A stretch of DNA of 64,000 nt from Pteria penguin (Eukaryota; Mollusca; Bivalvia; Pterioida; Pteriidae). The stretch's first letter is position 1. Each line of letters starts with the position of its first letter. The translations under genes were made by a program, and so were the position numbers. Below are positions 21,595-33,809 of the stretch, piece by piece. The notes below the pieces were generated by a model that saw nothing but the letters and a program-made list of their open reading frames with translations, did not search any database and had not been told where the DNA came from. The stretch spans positions 795,501 to 859,500 of the forward strand of contig CM068593.1 in assembly GCA_035048485.1 (NCBI GenBank), in the 5' to 3' direction.

Positions 21595-22560
21595 CAGATT
21601 AATTGTTCCCTTCCGGGTACGTTAAAATTTAATGTCGGTCTAGAAATGCATGTAAACAAGTTTATTCAACTGGTGTAGAGGTTTTATGAACAGGTAAACA
21701 TTTAATATGTATTTACCATAAAATGGCCACGATGAGAGTCAGAGTTGTCAAAGTGAAAATGCAAATAAACTGTCCGGCGTTAAGGCCTTCTGACCCTCCC
21801 CTTCATTACCATACCAATAGTCAGTGATGTAGGGCGGCATACTGCGACACAAATAACTGCGTAAACCCTGTGTGATTGTGTGTGTGCTGTCGGCCCTGTG
21901 AACTATCAGTCATGTCATGATCATTTAAATGTTTTACCTAAGCGACTTACGCAAAAGCGTCTAACTAATACTGACAGACAAAACCTAAAATATATAATTA
22001 TCGATATAAAAGTATTTTTGCCAAGTTGAGAGCAAAACAAAAATTCATGCACTCTATCAGGTCCTCAGCGGATTTCGTCATCTGATTGCTTGACATCTCT
22101 CACTTTGTCTTCTGTGGATTTGGTTTTTATTGATTGCGTTAGATTTCTGACTTTTTGTTTTGCTTTTGCTTTACCTTGTGTGAAGTGTGAATTTTGTTGT
22201 TTGATCGTGTCATATGTCTCACTCCTTGTTTCTTTGCCTTGTGTGGATGTAGTTATGAGACTGCGTCAAATGCCTGAATTTCCACTTCGTTTATCATTGT
22301 GTAGATTTTGTAATAATTGCGGCAGACCTCTGACTACCTTTTTTCTTTGTATTGTATGGACTTTTCCATGTGATTGACGCACAGCTCTGACTTCCTTTAG
22401 GCGATTTGTGAAAAAAATTTAAAAAGTTTCAAGACACAGACGGAAGAGGAGTATTTTTGATAAATCGGAAGTTCTATCCCTTCTTCTCATACTGGTGTAA
22501 TTGAGGGGGAGGGGCCAACGAGGCGAAAACCGTGTGATGGGCTTAACTCAGAGAGCATAT
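21595..22560. other. Intergenic, no feature seen
   Basis: A 95-codon plus-strand frame at 22090-22377 is Cys/Phe-rich and matches no family I know. No gene is supported. Confidence 0.45.
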
Positions 22561-22572
22561 AAATCAACAAAC

Positions 22573-22582
22573 TTTATTTATT
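22573..22582 (-). promoter_or_regulatory. Tandem polyadenylation signals for the minus-strand Thr-rich gene
   Basis: On the minus strand the sequence reads AATAAATAAA, two overlapping canonical signals, about 50 bases after the stop codon at 22632-22634. Confidence 0.75.
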
Positions 22583-22631
22583 CCTAGCACCTGGATATAA
22601 TGTCTTGACATTTGCGTTTTTAATATTAGGA

Positions 22632-23053
22632 TTATGTTGTAGTTGTAGCAGCGGTGGTAGTTGTAGTAGGGGCGGTGGTGGTGGTGGTTGCACCGGTGGT
22701 GGTAGTAGTAGCAGCGGTGGTGGTGGTGGTTGCAGCGGTGGTGGTCGTAGTTGCAGCGGTTGTGGTCGTGGTTGCAGCGGTGGTAGTAGTTGTGGGAGCA
22801 GTGGTAGTAGTAGTTGCTGCGGTGGTGGTGGTGGTTGAAGTAGTAGTGGTTGTGTCATCCTCTTCTTCTTCTCTTCTCTCGATGATATCATTCACGAAGA
22901 AGATAAAGAAGAGAGCAAACAACACAGCTACAATATCAGAGTAACAGGCATTGATAATATAATCCGTCATACCAAACACAGAAATCGATCAAATGTACAA
23001 ATCGTCCTGTTAATAGTTAATAAATATCATGAAATCAATATATACATCTAATC

Positions 23054-23110
<57 letters not shown>

Positions 23111-23197
23111 TAATAATAATAATAAAGATAATAGTAATAATAATAACAACAACAACAACAAAAACGCAATGATAATAATAATAACAACAACAACAAC

Positions 23198-23233
<36 letters not shown>

Positions 23234-23350
23234 TCACGCCAAATTCCCGCTAACCCACTCAGTCCCATCAGAGGCTGCGCTTGAACCGCTATTGCAGTTA
23301 CCCCCTGAATAAGTAGGAAGCTCATCAGCAGGGAAAGACAAGCCATTTTC
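22632..23350 (-). CDS. Small signal-peptide/membrane protein with Thr/Ala heptad tail (hypothetical)
   Basis: Predicted two-exon gene. The first visible exon is 23350-23238: acceptor 'ctttgtctttttag', then GAAA-ATG with the start codon at 23346-23344, and donor 'tggc|gtgagt'. The second exon is 22927-22632: acceptor 'ctgatattgtag'. The phases match and give 134 codons plus stop. The product starts MACLSLLMSFLLIQGVTAIA, a likely signal peptide. Then come PLMGLSGLAGIW, a hydrophobic stretch VLFALFFIFFV, an acidic linker ERREEEEDD, and a tail of about ten TTTTTAA-type heptads (21-bp period). Such a tail could carry mucin-type O-glycans; that is inference. An upstream 5'-UTR exon is implied. I do not recognise a family. 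Poly-A signals follow the stop. The repeat tail itself could arise from a microsatellite, so the N-terminal half is the stronger evidence. Confidence 0.6.
23052..23231. repeat. (AAT)n/(AAC)n microsatellite
   Basis: Long runs of AAT with AAC islands lie inside the intron of the predicted minus-strand gene. Poly-Leu and poly-Tyr frames here are artefacts. Confidence 0.95.
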
Positions 23351-24540
23351 CTAAAAAGACAAAGTCGCAATATCATCAACAGGGAACGTCCAATATTATC
23401 TTCCTGAGAAAGACTTATAATGTTAATGTTACCAACACTGTTTCAAACAAATCGCTTAGCCCATTGACCGCGGTTTAGAGGGTTACAAGGAATTCTAACC
23501 AATTGTTTGACCAGTTCGCATCGGTTTTGGACTCGGTGGATAGAGCCTACAGTAAATTCTAACCAATAGTTGGACCCTTCCGCCTCGGTCATTTAATCAG
23601 GAACAAGCACTTTCAGTGTGTTTCATGAATATGATTTGTCCCACTAACCATCACATTTATAATAATAGTAATAAGATGAAGACCGAGGTCCCTCTTCTTT
23701 TTATCATTATTGTAACAAGTGCGCTTCCCCTGGAAATCTAAGAGAGATTTTCGTCTCGTTTATTGTCAGTTGAGACCGGTGAAAAGCTACTCCAAATATT
23801 CTTTCACCTTAGCTCACTCCGCCTCGTGCCTCTAATGACCAGTGAAGTGCTCTATACTATGTTTCGTAAGCAGCTGCGCCCCACGTGGTGACCAGAGTCT
23901 CCTGTCCGTGATAGCGTTTATCTATGTCCGGGAGCTCTCGTCATTAGAAGAAACACCAACAGGAAGTCCTGTCGCAGCTCCGTTATCGACTCTTGATTGT
24001 ATGTGAGAGGTTCTAATGGATTCAAACCGGACCATACATAATATCCCCACTGTCGTAGTTTACACGTGTTTTCATGCAGGAATAAATTACAATGGCTGAT
24101 GCATTTATTAGATATAATGCGCGTTGACACTCATTCTATATATATATGCACTTTCAACGCCAAAATATTATACTGGAAACTTCCATTTCCCATTTATAAA
24201 CCACATCAGTTAATCATTCCGGAGGGGAGTTATAAATTGAAAGAAACAGCCGGTGTCCCATGACAACGTAAAGTTTATCCAGAATGACATACTTTCGTCG
24301 AATTTCAAGCACTTTAGCTCAAAACATCACTTTGATGACGTCACACAATATTTGGAAATGGCGAAAATTTTATTATGACGTCTTAAGCTTAGCAATCAAA
24401 AGTCTGCCAAACATCGCTTTCTGTGCTGAAAAGTGGATCAAATACGGGAGTTATTACGTCACCGATCAATGTAATTAATACAGAAATAAAATACATAGGT
24501 CTTGAAAGCTTTATCTCAGGCAGTTACAGCGGTTGTGCAT
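23351..24540. other. Intergenic, possible upstream region of the minus-strand gene
   Basis: It should contain the untranslated first exon and promoter of the 22.6-23.35 kb gene, but I cannot place them. No repeats or other genes are evident. Confidence 0.4.
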
Positions 24541-25374
<834 letters not shown>

Positions 25375-26160
25375 ATCAATTGGTTTGTGGCTAATCAGTT
25401 TACGGGCTCACCTTCCCACTCATCACAAAATGAGTATAATCAAAGAACGCAATTAAAAATCTATAAATAATCATCTATATAAAGAGCAAAGTTTCTTAAG
25501 TTGAAAGGTAATAAAATGAAAACACTTATAGTAATTTAAAGTAAAACCATGATATCAAAAATATATAAATTGACTTCAACATGAGTAAACCGTGCTCTGC
25601 CGATCTGGAAGCGAGCACAGACAATTAATCTGTAGGAGTCCTGACTAACAATCAGAGGGGACGAGATTCAGGACCATGTCTGTTTCAACAAGGTCTGTCA
25701 AAAGTCCCCACTGCCAAGTTAGTCAGCGTGCAACGGTCAAGTAAAACCTGTATAAGGCTGTAGAGGGACAGAATACTACACAAGATATTTTTTTCTTATA
25801 GGAACCTTTGACGGTTGACCCTCTTAAATTTGTATACCAGATCACCGAAGAAATTTTGGATATTCCATTGGATACCTATTGTTGAAAAGTAATAATTCGG
25901 GATTTTCGTAAAAGTTCTGAATAAGACCTCTGGGGCAGGCGTGGTGTAGTGGTTAAGCGATTGGCTTGCGGCGCCGACGATCCGGGTTCGTTTCCCGGGT
26001 AGCGTCACTATGTTTAAGAGGTTGGTAACCTCCTGCTTCCAGGTCGCGATATAAATGAAATATTGTTGAAAGCGACGTAAAACACCAATCAACCAACCAA
26101 CCAACCAATCAACTAACCAACCAACTGAATAAGACCTGAACATTTTTTCCGAAGCTTTCT
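25375..26160 (-). mobile_element. Penelope-type retroelement fragment (3' end)
   Basis: This stretch matches, in order, the 3' part of the larger element at 38320-39130: 'cagtttacgggctcaccttc', 'ccgtgctctgcc', 'tctgtaggagtcctgactaa', 'caccgaagaaattttgg', 'tattccattggatacc' and 'gttctgaataaga'. The distal part corresponds to the RT C-terminal region on the minus strand, with no open frame. A SINE interrupts it at 25930-26124. Confidence 0.75.
25917..26137 (+). mobile_element. tRNA-derived SINE, second family, with perfect 13-bp target duplication
   Basis: The SINE is 25930-26124: box A 'gtggtgtagtggttaagcg', box B 'gatccgggttcg', then 'gaaatattgttgaaagcgac' and a (ACCA)-rich tail. Both sides carry 'ctgaataagacct' (25917-25929 and 26125-26137). 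The uninterrupted paralogous stretch near 39100 shows the empty site. Sister copy at 14513-14687. Confidence 0.94.
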
Positions 26161-28009
26161 ATAAGTTTTAAAAATCCCTCAAATCTAAGAACATACAAAC
26201 AAACTTTATTTTTAAAACATCATATTATTTTAAAATCTGTGTTGTTATAACGTATTGTAATCAGATCCTGAATTCTTTTGTCAAAATTAGAGAAAAACTT
26301 ACTGATAATTTGCCGATGTTGTCTATGGAACTACTTCGTGTATTACCTAAGGAAGGTATTTATATAAAAAGGATGTATCCTTGGGCGACTCACCTATCCG
26401 GTATTATTACTTGCAAGTGCCTAAAGTATGGCAAACATAATTATTTATTCACACTTCGTGATTAGATCCCATCCGGGAGATGTTTTTCTGTTTGTTGTTT
26501 ACGTCTACATAGTACACCAAACACGACATAATTCAGCATATATTATGAAGACGTCTGCCGTGTACACTGCCAGATATCCGATCATGAACCGTGTCATGGG
26601 ACCTCCGTTACTAGCTAGGATGGGGGTTTAAATGTGGTACATTCAGAACCTACCAAAGCCACAAACACTGAGCTACGAAGACTCTAGGATGCGATATACT
26701 TACTTTAGCGGGATTAATATTTTAGCGGTATTAGGGCTTCTCAAACTGCGTTAATACATGATTGTACTAACATATAAATATATCAACTCAAACGAAAATA
26801 CAGCGCAACAGACCATGAAAAAAAGGCAAATACATTAAATCATAATGACGCTGATAATGCATCAACTTTTTTAGATCATTTGCGCTAAAATGTGCTGTGT
26901 TATCACTTCTACAGATACAGTTAAAATGAGTTTATTATTTACAAAAAACATCTTTCTTTGATTATAGTATTGCTGAATATTTGTGTGATTTTATATGCAT
27001 TTCTTCTGTTTTTCATTTTGTTTGTCCAGTGTCGGTCTTTAAGTTTTAAAATTACTATTATCTTGTAAATACAAAACTTGAAATATCATAATTCCTCCAG
27101 AAGAAACATTAATATCTTTAAGTAGAACTCGGAGATTGTCGAGGCTGAATCAGGTTTCTTACTTCCGGTTTGAAAATCATTTTGAAATACAGTCTTTTCT
27201 ACTTTTCTACTCGTGTGTTAATAAATCTCCAAATTTGCAAACTCAGAAACTTCTTTTACACGTTTTCCTCTAAAGACAGTGTTGGTGAATAGAGAGCAGG
27301 AGAAGTGTGTTCGACCAGCAGGGCATTCTTACTCTTCGTATTCATTCTTACTCTTCGTATTAATTCACGACTGTCCGTGTAATTTTATTCTTATTTTTTT
27401 CGTGTATGTTCTACTATTATTATGTTTTGAGTGCAGGTCCTTGGAGATTTGTGTCATAAAGCTTTGTTAGATGCCTTCTGTTTTCTTTTTTAGTTGTTAT
27501 TCGTCCGGTATATCATTGCGGTTCGAGGCAACATGACCTGTAGGCATCATTAGATATTGGTCCCTAAAATAACTTGGATCTATCTAGGGGTCAATGACTG
27601 ACGATATATACTGTATACGTGCCGTGGTGACAATATATTACAAAACTATTCGCTAGCATTGCAGTTACGATACCGACTTAGGACGGACAATTACAGGAAG
27701 AAACGTTACTCAGTTAGTGTGGTTCTCCGATTTACGCGTAACGTTTTTTTATATACTTATAATGTATTTTTATCTATCGTAATGTTCCAACTTCCCAGGT
27801 ACCACAGGCATTACCATCAGACCTATCATGATACTTTATATTACTGTCTTATTTTTTCCATTTGCAGTATTTCCCGCGGAAGGGTTCAGATAAATGATAT
27901 TATAGTTCTGTTCCAATGTCTGGCGGTGACACGTTCTTTACACCGTTGATTCACAATTCATCTTGTGCGTGCAGTGTTCAAAGTGTGTTGTCTTCTATTT
28001 TCAGGTTTT
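26161..28009. other. Intergenic, no gene seen
   Basis: Short duplicated phrases occur ('ttcttactcttcgtatt' twice near 27329-27361). A 'gcagttacgataccgactta' repeat fragment at 27661 is shared with the Penelope 3' tails elsewhere. No convincing reading frame. Confidence 0.5.
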
Positions 28010-29165
28010 AAGGTGATTGTGGTTATTGTGTTGTGGTGTGTCGTGTTGTTGTGTATCGTGTTGTCTTCTGTCTTCGGTTTTTAAGTTGGTTGTGGTTATT
28101 GTGTTGTTGTGTATTGTGTTGTCTTCTGTCTTCGGGTTTTAAGTTGGATGTGGTTATTGTGTTGTATTGTGTTGTCTTTCTATCTTCGGTTTTTTAGGGT
28201 GATGGTGGTTATTGTGTTGTATTGGGTGTTGTGATGTATTGCGTTGTCTTCTACCTTCGGGTTTTAAGTTGGTTTGTGTTGTATTGTGTTGTGGTGTATT
28301 GTGTTGTGTTCTGTCTTCGGGGTTTTAAGCTGGTTGTGGTTATTGTGTTGTGTTGTATTGCGTTGTTGTGTATTGTGTTGTCTTCTATCTTCGGGTTTTA
28401 AGTTGGTTGTGGTTATTGTATTGTATTGTTTTGTGGTGTATTGTGTTGTCTTCTGTCTTCGGGTTTTAAGTTGGTTGTGGTTATTGTGTTGTGGTGTATT
28501 GTTTGTCTTCTGTCTTCGGGTTTTAAGGTGGTTGTGGTTGTTGTGTTGTGCTGTGGTGTATCGTTTTGTCTTCTGTTTTCGGGTTTTAATTTTGTTGTGA
28601 TTATTGTGTTGTTGTGTATTGTGCTGTCTTCTGTCTTCGGGTTTTAAATTGCTTGTGGTTATTGTGTTGTATTGCGTTGTCTTTTATCTTCGGGTTTTAA
28701 GCTGGTTGTGGTTATTGTGTTGTGTTCTTGTGTATTGCGTTGTCTTTTATCTTCGGGTTTTAAGTTGGTTGTGGTTATTATGTTGTGTTGTGTATTTTTT
28801 GTCTTTTATCTTCGGGTTTTAAGTTGGTTGTGGTTGTTGTGTTGTTTTGTGTTGTGGTGTATCGTGTTGTCTTCTATCATGGGGTTTTAAGTTGGTTGTG
28901 GTTATTGTGTTGTATTGTATTGTTGTGTATTGTGTTGTCTTCTATCTTCGGTTTTTAAGTTGGTTGTGATTATTGTGTTGTAGTATGTTGTTGTGTATTT
29001 TGTTGTCTTCTGTCTTCGGGTTTTAAGTTGGTTGTGGTTATTGTGTTGTTGTGTATTGTGTTGTCTTCTGTCTTCGGGTTTTAAGTTTGTTGTGGTTAAT
29101 GTGTTGTTTTGTGATATAGTGTATTGTGTTGTCTTCTGTCTTTGGTTTTTGAAGTGGTTGTGGTT
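28010..29165 (+). repeat. T/G-rich minisatellite, unit about 60-75 bp
   Basis: Repeated blocks read 'gtgttgtcttctgtcttcgg', 'gttttaagttggttgtggtt', 'attgtgttg' with variable (ttgtg)n fillers, about 17 times. The plus strand is almost free of runs of A or C. Cys/Leu/Val-rich frames across it are artefacts. Confidence 0.92.
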
Positions 29166-29477
29166 ATCCAATCAGGAGATGCTTACTCATTCTTGGTTCT
29201 TGGTCTTTCGGATGTCCATTAATATATTTTGGAGTCGGTTGTTGAGTATGCCGCCATGACATAGTCAGTCCCTTTATACATGTACATGTATATAGATATA
29301 GCGCTTCATTGATACATTGGTACCATAGAGGAAGTGAGATATATGATTGAAGGGGAAACTAAATTATGGAATTGTCCCATACAAATCGTTGCGAATCCTT
29401 AAAACACAACATTCCGGGGTGAGACCAGGTACCCAGGGAGGGTGAGCGTCCACTGTGAAAAATTGGAAATGTGTTCC

Positions 29478-30253
29478 ACGCTTATGTAAGATCACGTACT
29501 ACATGATAACGCTTATGTAAGATCCAGTACTACATGATAACGCTTATGTAAGATCCAGTATTACATGATAACGCTTATGTAAGATCCAGTACTACATGAT
29601 AACGCTTATGTAAGATCCAGTACTACATGATAACGCTTATGTAAGATCCAGTACTACATGATAACGCTTATGTAAGATCCAGTACTACATGATAACGCTT
29701 ATGTAAGATCCAGTACTACATGATAACGCTTATGTAAGATCCAGTACTACATGATAACGTTTATGTAAGATCCAGTACTACATGATAAAGCTTATGTAAG
29801 ATCCAGTACTACATGATAAAGCTTATGTAAGATCCAGTACTACATGATAACGCTTATGTAAGATCCAGTACTACATGATAACGCTTATGTAAGATTCAGT
29901 ACTACATGATAACGCTTATGTAAGATCCAGTACTACATGATAACGCTTATGTAAGATCCAGTACTACATGATAACGCTTATGTAAGATCACGTACTACAT
30001 GATAACGCTTATGTTAGATCCAGTAGTACATGATAACGCTTATGTAAGATCCAGTACTACATGATAACGTTTATGTAAGATCCAGTACTACATGATAACG
30101 CTTATGTAAGATCCAGTACTACATGATAACGTTTATGTAAGATCCAGTACTACATGATAACGTTTATGTAAGATCCAGTACTACATGATAACGCTTATGT
30201 AAGATCCAGTACTACATGATAACGCTTATGTAAGATCCAGTACTACATGATAA
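29478..30253 (+). repeat. 31-bp minisatellite, about 25 highly uniform copies
   Basis: The unit is 'cgcttatgtaagatccagta' plus 'ctacatgataa'. Most copies are identical, with rare 'cacgtact' and 'gttta' variants, suggesting recent expansion or homogenisation. Confidence 0.97.
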
Positions 30254-30296
30254 CTATATAATGTAAACTGGATATAAGATATATGCTTCTTGTAAT

Positions 30297-30735
30297 GTTG
30301 GTGATACACAATGACGCAACTTTGTGATATTATTGATAGACAATGACGCCATTTTGTGATGTTGGTGATAGACAAGGACGCCACTTTGTGGGGTGGGTGA
30401 CAGAAAATGACGCCACTTTGAGATGTTGGTGATAGACAATGACGCCACTTTGTAATGCTGGCGATAGGCAATGACGCCACTTTGTGATGCTGGCGATAGG
30501 CATGACGCCACTTTGTGATGCTGGCGATAGGCCATGACGCCACTTTGTGATGTTGGCGATAGGCAATGACGCCACTTTGTGATGCTGGCGATAGGCATGA
30601 CGCCACTTTGTGATGCTGGCGATAGGCAATGACGCCACTTTGTGACGTTGGTGATTGGCAATGACTCCACGTTGTGATATCGGTGATAGATAATGATGTC
30701 ACTTTATAATTTTGGTGAAAGACATCGATGTCACA
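30297..30735 (+). repeat. 32-33-bp minisatellite, about 13 copies
   Basis: The unit is 'aatgacgccactttgtgatg' plus 'ctggcgataggc', more diverged at both edges than in the middle. Frames of 100-158 codons on the minus strand are repeat artefacts. Confidence 0.95.
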
Positions 30736-31009
30736 ATAATATCTACATGAAATATAGAAATGTGTAACAAAATATCCACATAAGCGTTGAACAAATTTCT
30801 CTTTGTTTCACTTGATATAGATGAGGATGTCAAACGTTTGTGAAAAAGAGTGTTGTTATTTTTATGCTTAGATGTTCTTCCCTTTAGAGGACTTTATATA
30901 TGTATATGATTTAATAATTAAAATCACCGAGCTTAAAACAGACCGAAGCCTACCCCATTTATTGTTTTATCGCTATGGAAGGTATGGAGATTCCTATATT
31001 GTAGAAGAA

Positions 31010-31290
31010 AAAAAGTAGCATCTTACTGGTAATTATGATGAGTAGCATCTAACTGGAAAATATGTTCAGTAGCACCTGTCTGTTAATTATGTCCAGTAGC
31101 ATCTTACTGGTAATTATATTCAGTAGCATCTTACTGGTAATTATGTTCAGTAGCATCTTACTGGTAATTATGTTCAGTAGCATCTTACTGGTAATTATGT
31201 TCAGTAGCATCTTACTGGTAATCATATTCAGTAGCATCTTACTGGTAATTATGTTCAGTAGCATCTTACTGGTAATTATGTTAAACACGG
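31010..31290 (+). repeat. 27-bp minisatellite, about 10 copies
   Basis: The unit is 'agtagcatcttactggtaat' plus 'tatgttc'. Because 27 is a multiple of three, both strands stay open (79 codons each), but there is no other sign of coding. Confidence 0.95.
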
Positions 31291-32643
31291 GGAAAGGGTA
31301 AATCGGTTCAGTCTTTGCTTTGGCAATTGAAACAATTGGCTCTTGGCTTCAATTTCACTAACAGATATATAGATGCCTGGCTTTCAATTTATAATCCTTC
31401 ATTCGCGGATTACTTTAGCATCATCTGTCCAAATGAACTGGATATAAAGAATATTCACAGAAAGTAGTAATACTACTTCGTATTTAGATATTATTTTTTC
31501 GACATTAATGGTCAATTGAACACTCTATGTCAAACGTGACGATTTCAATTTTGCTATCTTAAACTTTCCTTTCAAAAAGAAAAAAGAGGAGTTACCGGCT
31601 CAGTTATGTGGCAGAAGTCACCATGGAGCTATACAAAAGTAGCAACCTTCCATCATCGCCCTCATACGGCGTATTCATATATCTCAATTAATACGTTATT
31701 CAAGAGCATGTTCAAATTACAATGATTTTGTTTTGAGGGTTAGGCACAGGTCACAGATAAGTTACTCAACCAGGGTTATATACGTGCTAGACTAACAACG
31801 TCACTGAAGAATCTTATTACACAATATATCTCGTTATCCAGGCTCTTAAATGATACCGATTCCGAATCATTTTACACAGATTTGATACCTTCTATACTTA
31901 TATATACGGCATGTACACCATTTGACTCTTTCCATTAGATATATGTGACGGGTGTTGCAAGCAAGCAAGAAATGGTAACTCCCCGGGCACCTGATCTCAC
32001 TCCATCAAGGGGTTTCACATATGTTTTTCAAGTAGGCATTTTCGTTGTTTTCTATTTGTTTTTCAATCTCACTGATTTTGTTTGTCCTTTAGATTCATGA
32101 TTTTCGGACTTATGGTTTGGATTTATCCATCATCTTTACATTGTATAAAGCAAACACAAACATGCATATGGTTTATATGAATAGATATCAAAAAAACAAA
32201 ACAAAATCACAAAAAAAGAGTAAAAACGGGGGTGATGATATAAATAACGGAAAATTAAAAAAAAAATGCATGATCTCATTCACTTGCAGCTGGCAAGACC
32301 TTAAGTAGGAAAACATAAAACAAGGAGGGTCCCAAGGTCCCATGACGCTATTGTGAATATAAATCAAATAGGAAGTTGGAGTTGTTTTTCCGTAGCTCAA
32401 GTAACAGGAAGACGAGAAATCTATGAAGAAAATCATCACGGACAGTGAAAATAAGAACATGTAAGACACGTAGGAAAAATAAATTTATTCATATGGAAAT
32501 AATACATTTAATTAACTTGTATCAAGTAATCTCTTCTGAATTTAATTTGAAAATATTTAAACGATATTTATTATAGAAATTTGAAATTTCTTGTCATCTA
32601 ATGTGTATTTGAATATATTGAATTATTTCTCGATTTCTTTCAG
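31291..32643. other. 5' flank of B-box gene A
   Basis: It contains the dispersed phrase 'ggctcagttatgtggcagaa' at about 31600, shared with the Penelope 3' tails at 38330, 50218 and 58647, and an 'actccccgggcacctgatct' repeat at about 31980, shared with about 49400 and 57690. The acceptor 'gatttctttcag' (AG at 32642-32643) precedes the gene, implying an upstream 5'-UTR exon that I could not place. Confidence 0.5.
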
Positions 32644-32669
32644 ATCAAAATACTATCTACATTCGAGAC

Positions 32670-33809
32670 ATGTCCTCCTTGTTCTGCTATTCCTGTCTAA
32701 AACGAGGCCATCATTCGGATATCTACTCCGCTTGTTACGAATGTGGAGAATTCTATTGCATGACATGCTCTGACATCCATCTGTCATTTAAACACACAAA
32801 AAATCACAACATATTTAAAATTCTCCTACCAGCGATCACCCTGTCAGTCAACAATAAAGAAAATTGCTCAGCTGATTTGACAGATAACGATTATCTGCCA
32901 TACGAGGTACCGATGACCGGAACCAGCAAAGGAGAAGAAGGTCAAAGCATCTATGAAGTTATGGATGAAATATCCCCGTTAAGACAAGCTGATCCAAATA
33001 GATTGAAATCGGATCGCTGCAGAAACATTAATGTCAAAAGAATTTCAGATAAAAGAACTGTTCACATCACTGGTATATTAGGCATTGCGGGTAAAGTCGT
33101 CGTAGAAAATGATCATAACATAAAGCTGAAGTTGTTTGATGATAACGGTGCTTACCTGTCATCTACTGCTCTCAAGGATGGTACATGGGGGATCACACGT
33201 GTCAGTGACGACAAATTCGCTACGTGCGGACACGGTAACACAGTGTACATATGGAATATACACAGCCATACAGTAGCATGTAGTGATGTTACTTATCACG
33301 TCGACTATTACGCTGATGGCATCATGAATAACGGGATGTACTTCTGTGTATTACACCGGGGATACAATGTCATCACAATACTCGATAAACAGGGATGTCA
33401 TCTCAGGCACATTACACTAAAGAAACCGTTTGGAAAGGAGATTGTATGCGGATTTGATATATATATGGACGAACATTCCCACGATATATTTGTACCTTGT
33501 GAAGGTGATGATGGCGGAGTATTATGTGTGTCGTTGTTGGGTGAACCATTATGGTTCACTCCCCTTTCAAAGAATCTATTGAGTATCACTGAAATACGCG
33601 GCGTCTTATGTGTCAGTGATTATTCCTGTCAATGTTTATATTTATTATCAAAAGTGGGAAAGTATCAACGTATACTGATGGAGGGGAAAGACTTGGACGA
33701 CCAGCCAAAATACATATATTATGAAAGTCAAAGAGGAAAGCTATTTGTCAGCTTCAGTATTAACACAAAGAAATGCCACTTGATATCACTGTACTCTGTC
33801 ACGTGCTAA
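32670..33809 (+). CDS. B-box-like zinc-finger / beta-propeller protein A (379 aa)
   Basis: Intact single-exon frame, with ATG 26 bases after a splice acceptor. Residues 6-46 hold a zinc-finger pattern: C6, C9, C22, C25, C30, C33, H37 and H46, in YSACYECGEFYCMTC and DIHLSFKHTKNH. This resembles the B-box of TRIM-like proteins. A low-complexity acidic linker (about 55-110) follows, then a domain of about 265 residues with repeating beta-propeller-like blades (WGITRVSDDKFATCG-GNTVYIWNIH, FDIYMDEHSHDIFVPC, GEPLWFTPLS, LYLLSKVGKYQRILMEGKDL). There is no RING or obvious coiled coil. Similar B-box plus propeller proteins are greatly expanded in bivalves and often annotated TRIM-like; ligand and function are unknown, and an immune role is inference. 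Paralogs: 46230-47390 (intact), 54356 (broken), 35845 (relic). Confidence 0.85.
   Translation: MSSLFCYSCLKRGHHSDIYSACYECGEFYCMTCSDIHLSFKHTKNHNIFKILLPAITLSVNNKENCSADLTDNDYLPYEVPMTGTSKGEEGQSIYEVMDEISPLRQADPNRLKSDRCRNINVKRISDKRTVHITGILGIAGKVVVENDHNIKLKLFDDNGAYLSSTALKDGTWGITRVSDDKFATCGHGNTVYIWNIHSHTVACSDVTYHVDYYADGIMNNGMYFCVLHRGYNVITILDKQGCHLRHITLKKPFGKEIVCGFDIYMDEHSHDIFVPCEGDDGGVLCVSLLGEPLWFTPLSKNLLSITEIRGVLCVSDYSCQCLYLLSKVGKYQRILMEGKDLDDQPKYIYYESQRGKLFVSFSINTKKCHLISLYSVTC

Noticed and set aside
22605..22944. Plus-strand Gly/Ser-rich and Val-rich frames
   Set aside because: They are the antisense reading of the GGT/GTT repeat. The minus strand has the signal-peptide exon, splice sites and polyadenylation signal.
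28274..29259. Cys/Leu/Val-rich proteins of 70-108 codons
   Set aside because: They are translations of the T/G minisatellite without consistent frame or start.
30226..30702. Minus-strand 158-codon frame with TKWRH repeats
   Set aside because: It comes from the 32-33-bp minisatellite; other frames over the same interval are equally open.
29478..31290. CRISPR-like arrays
   Set aside because: The repeats are directly contiguous with no unique spacers, and the genome is eukaryotic.
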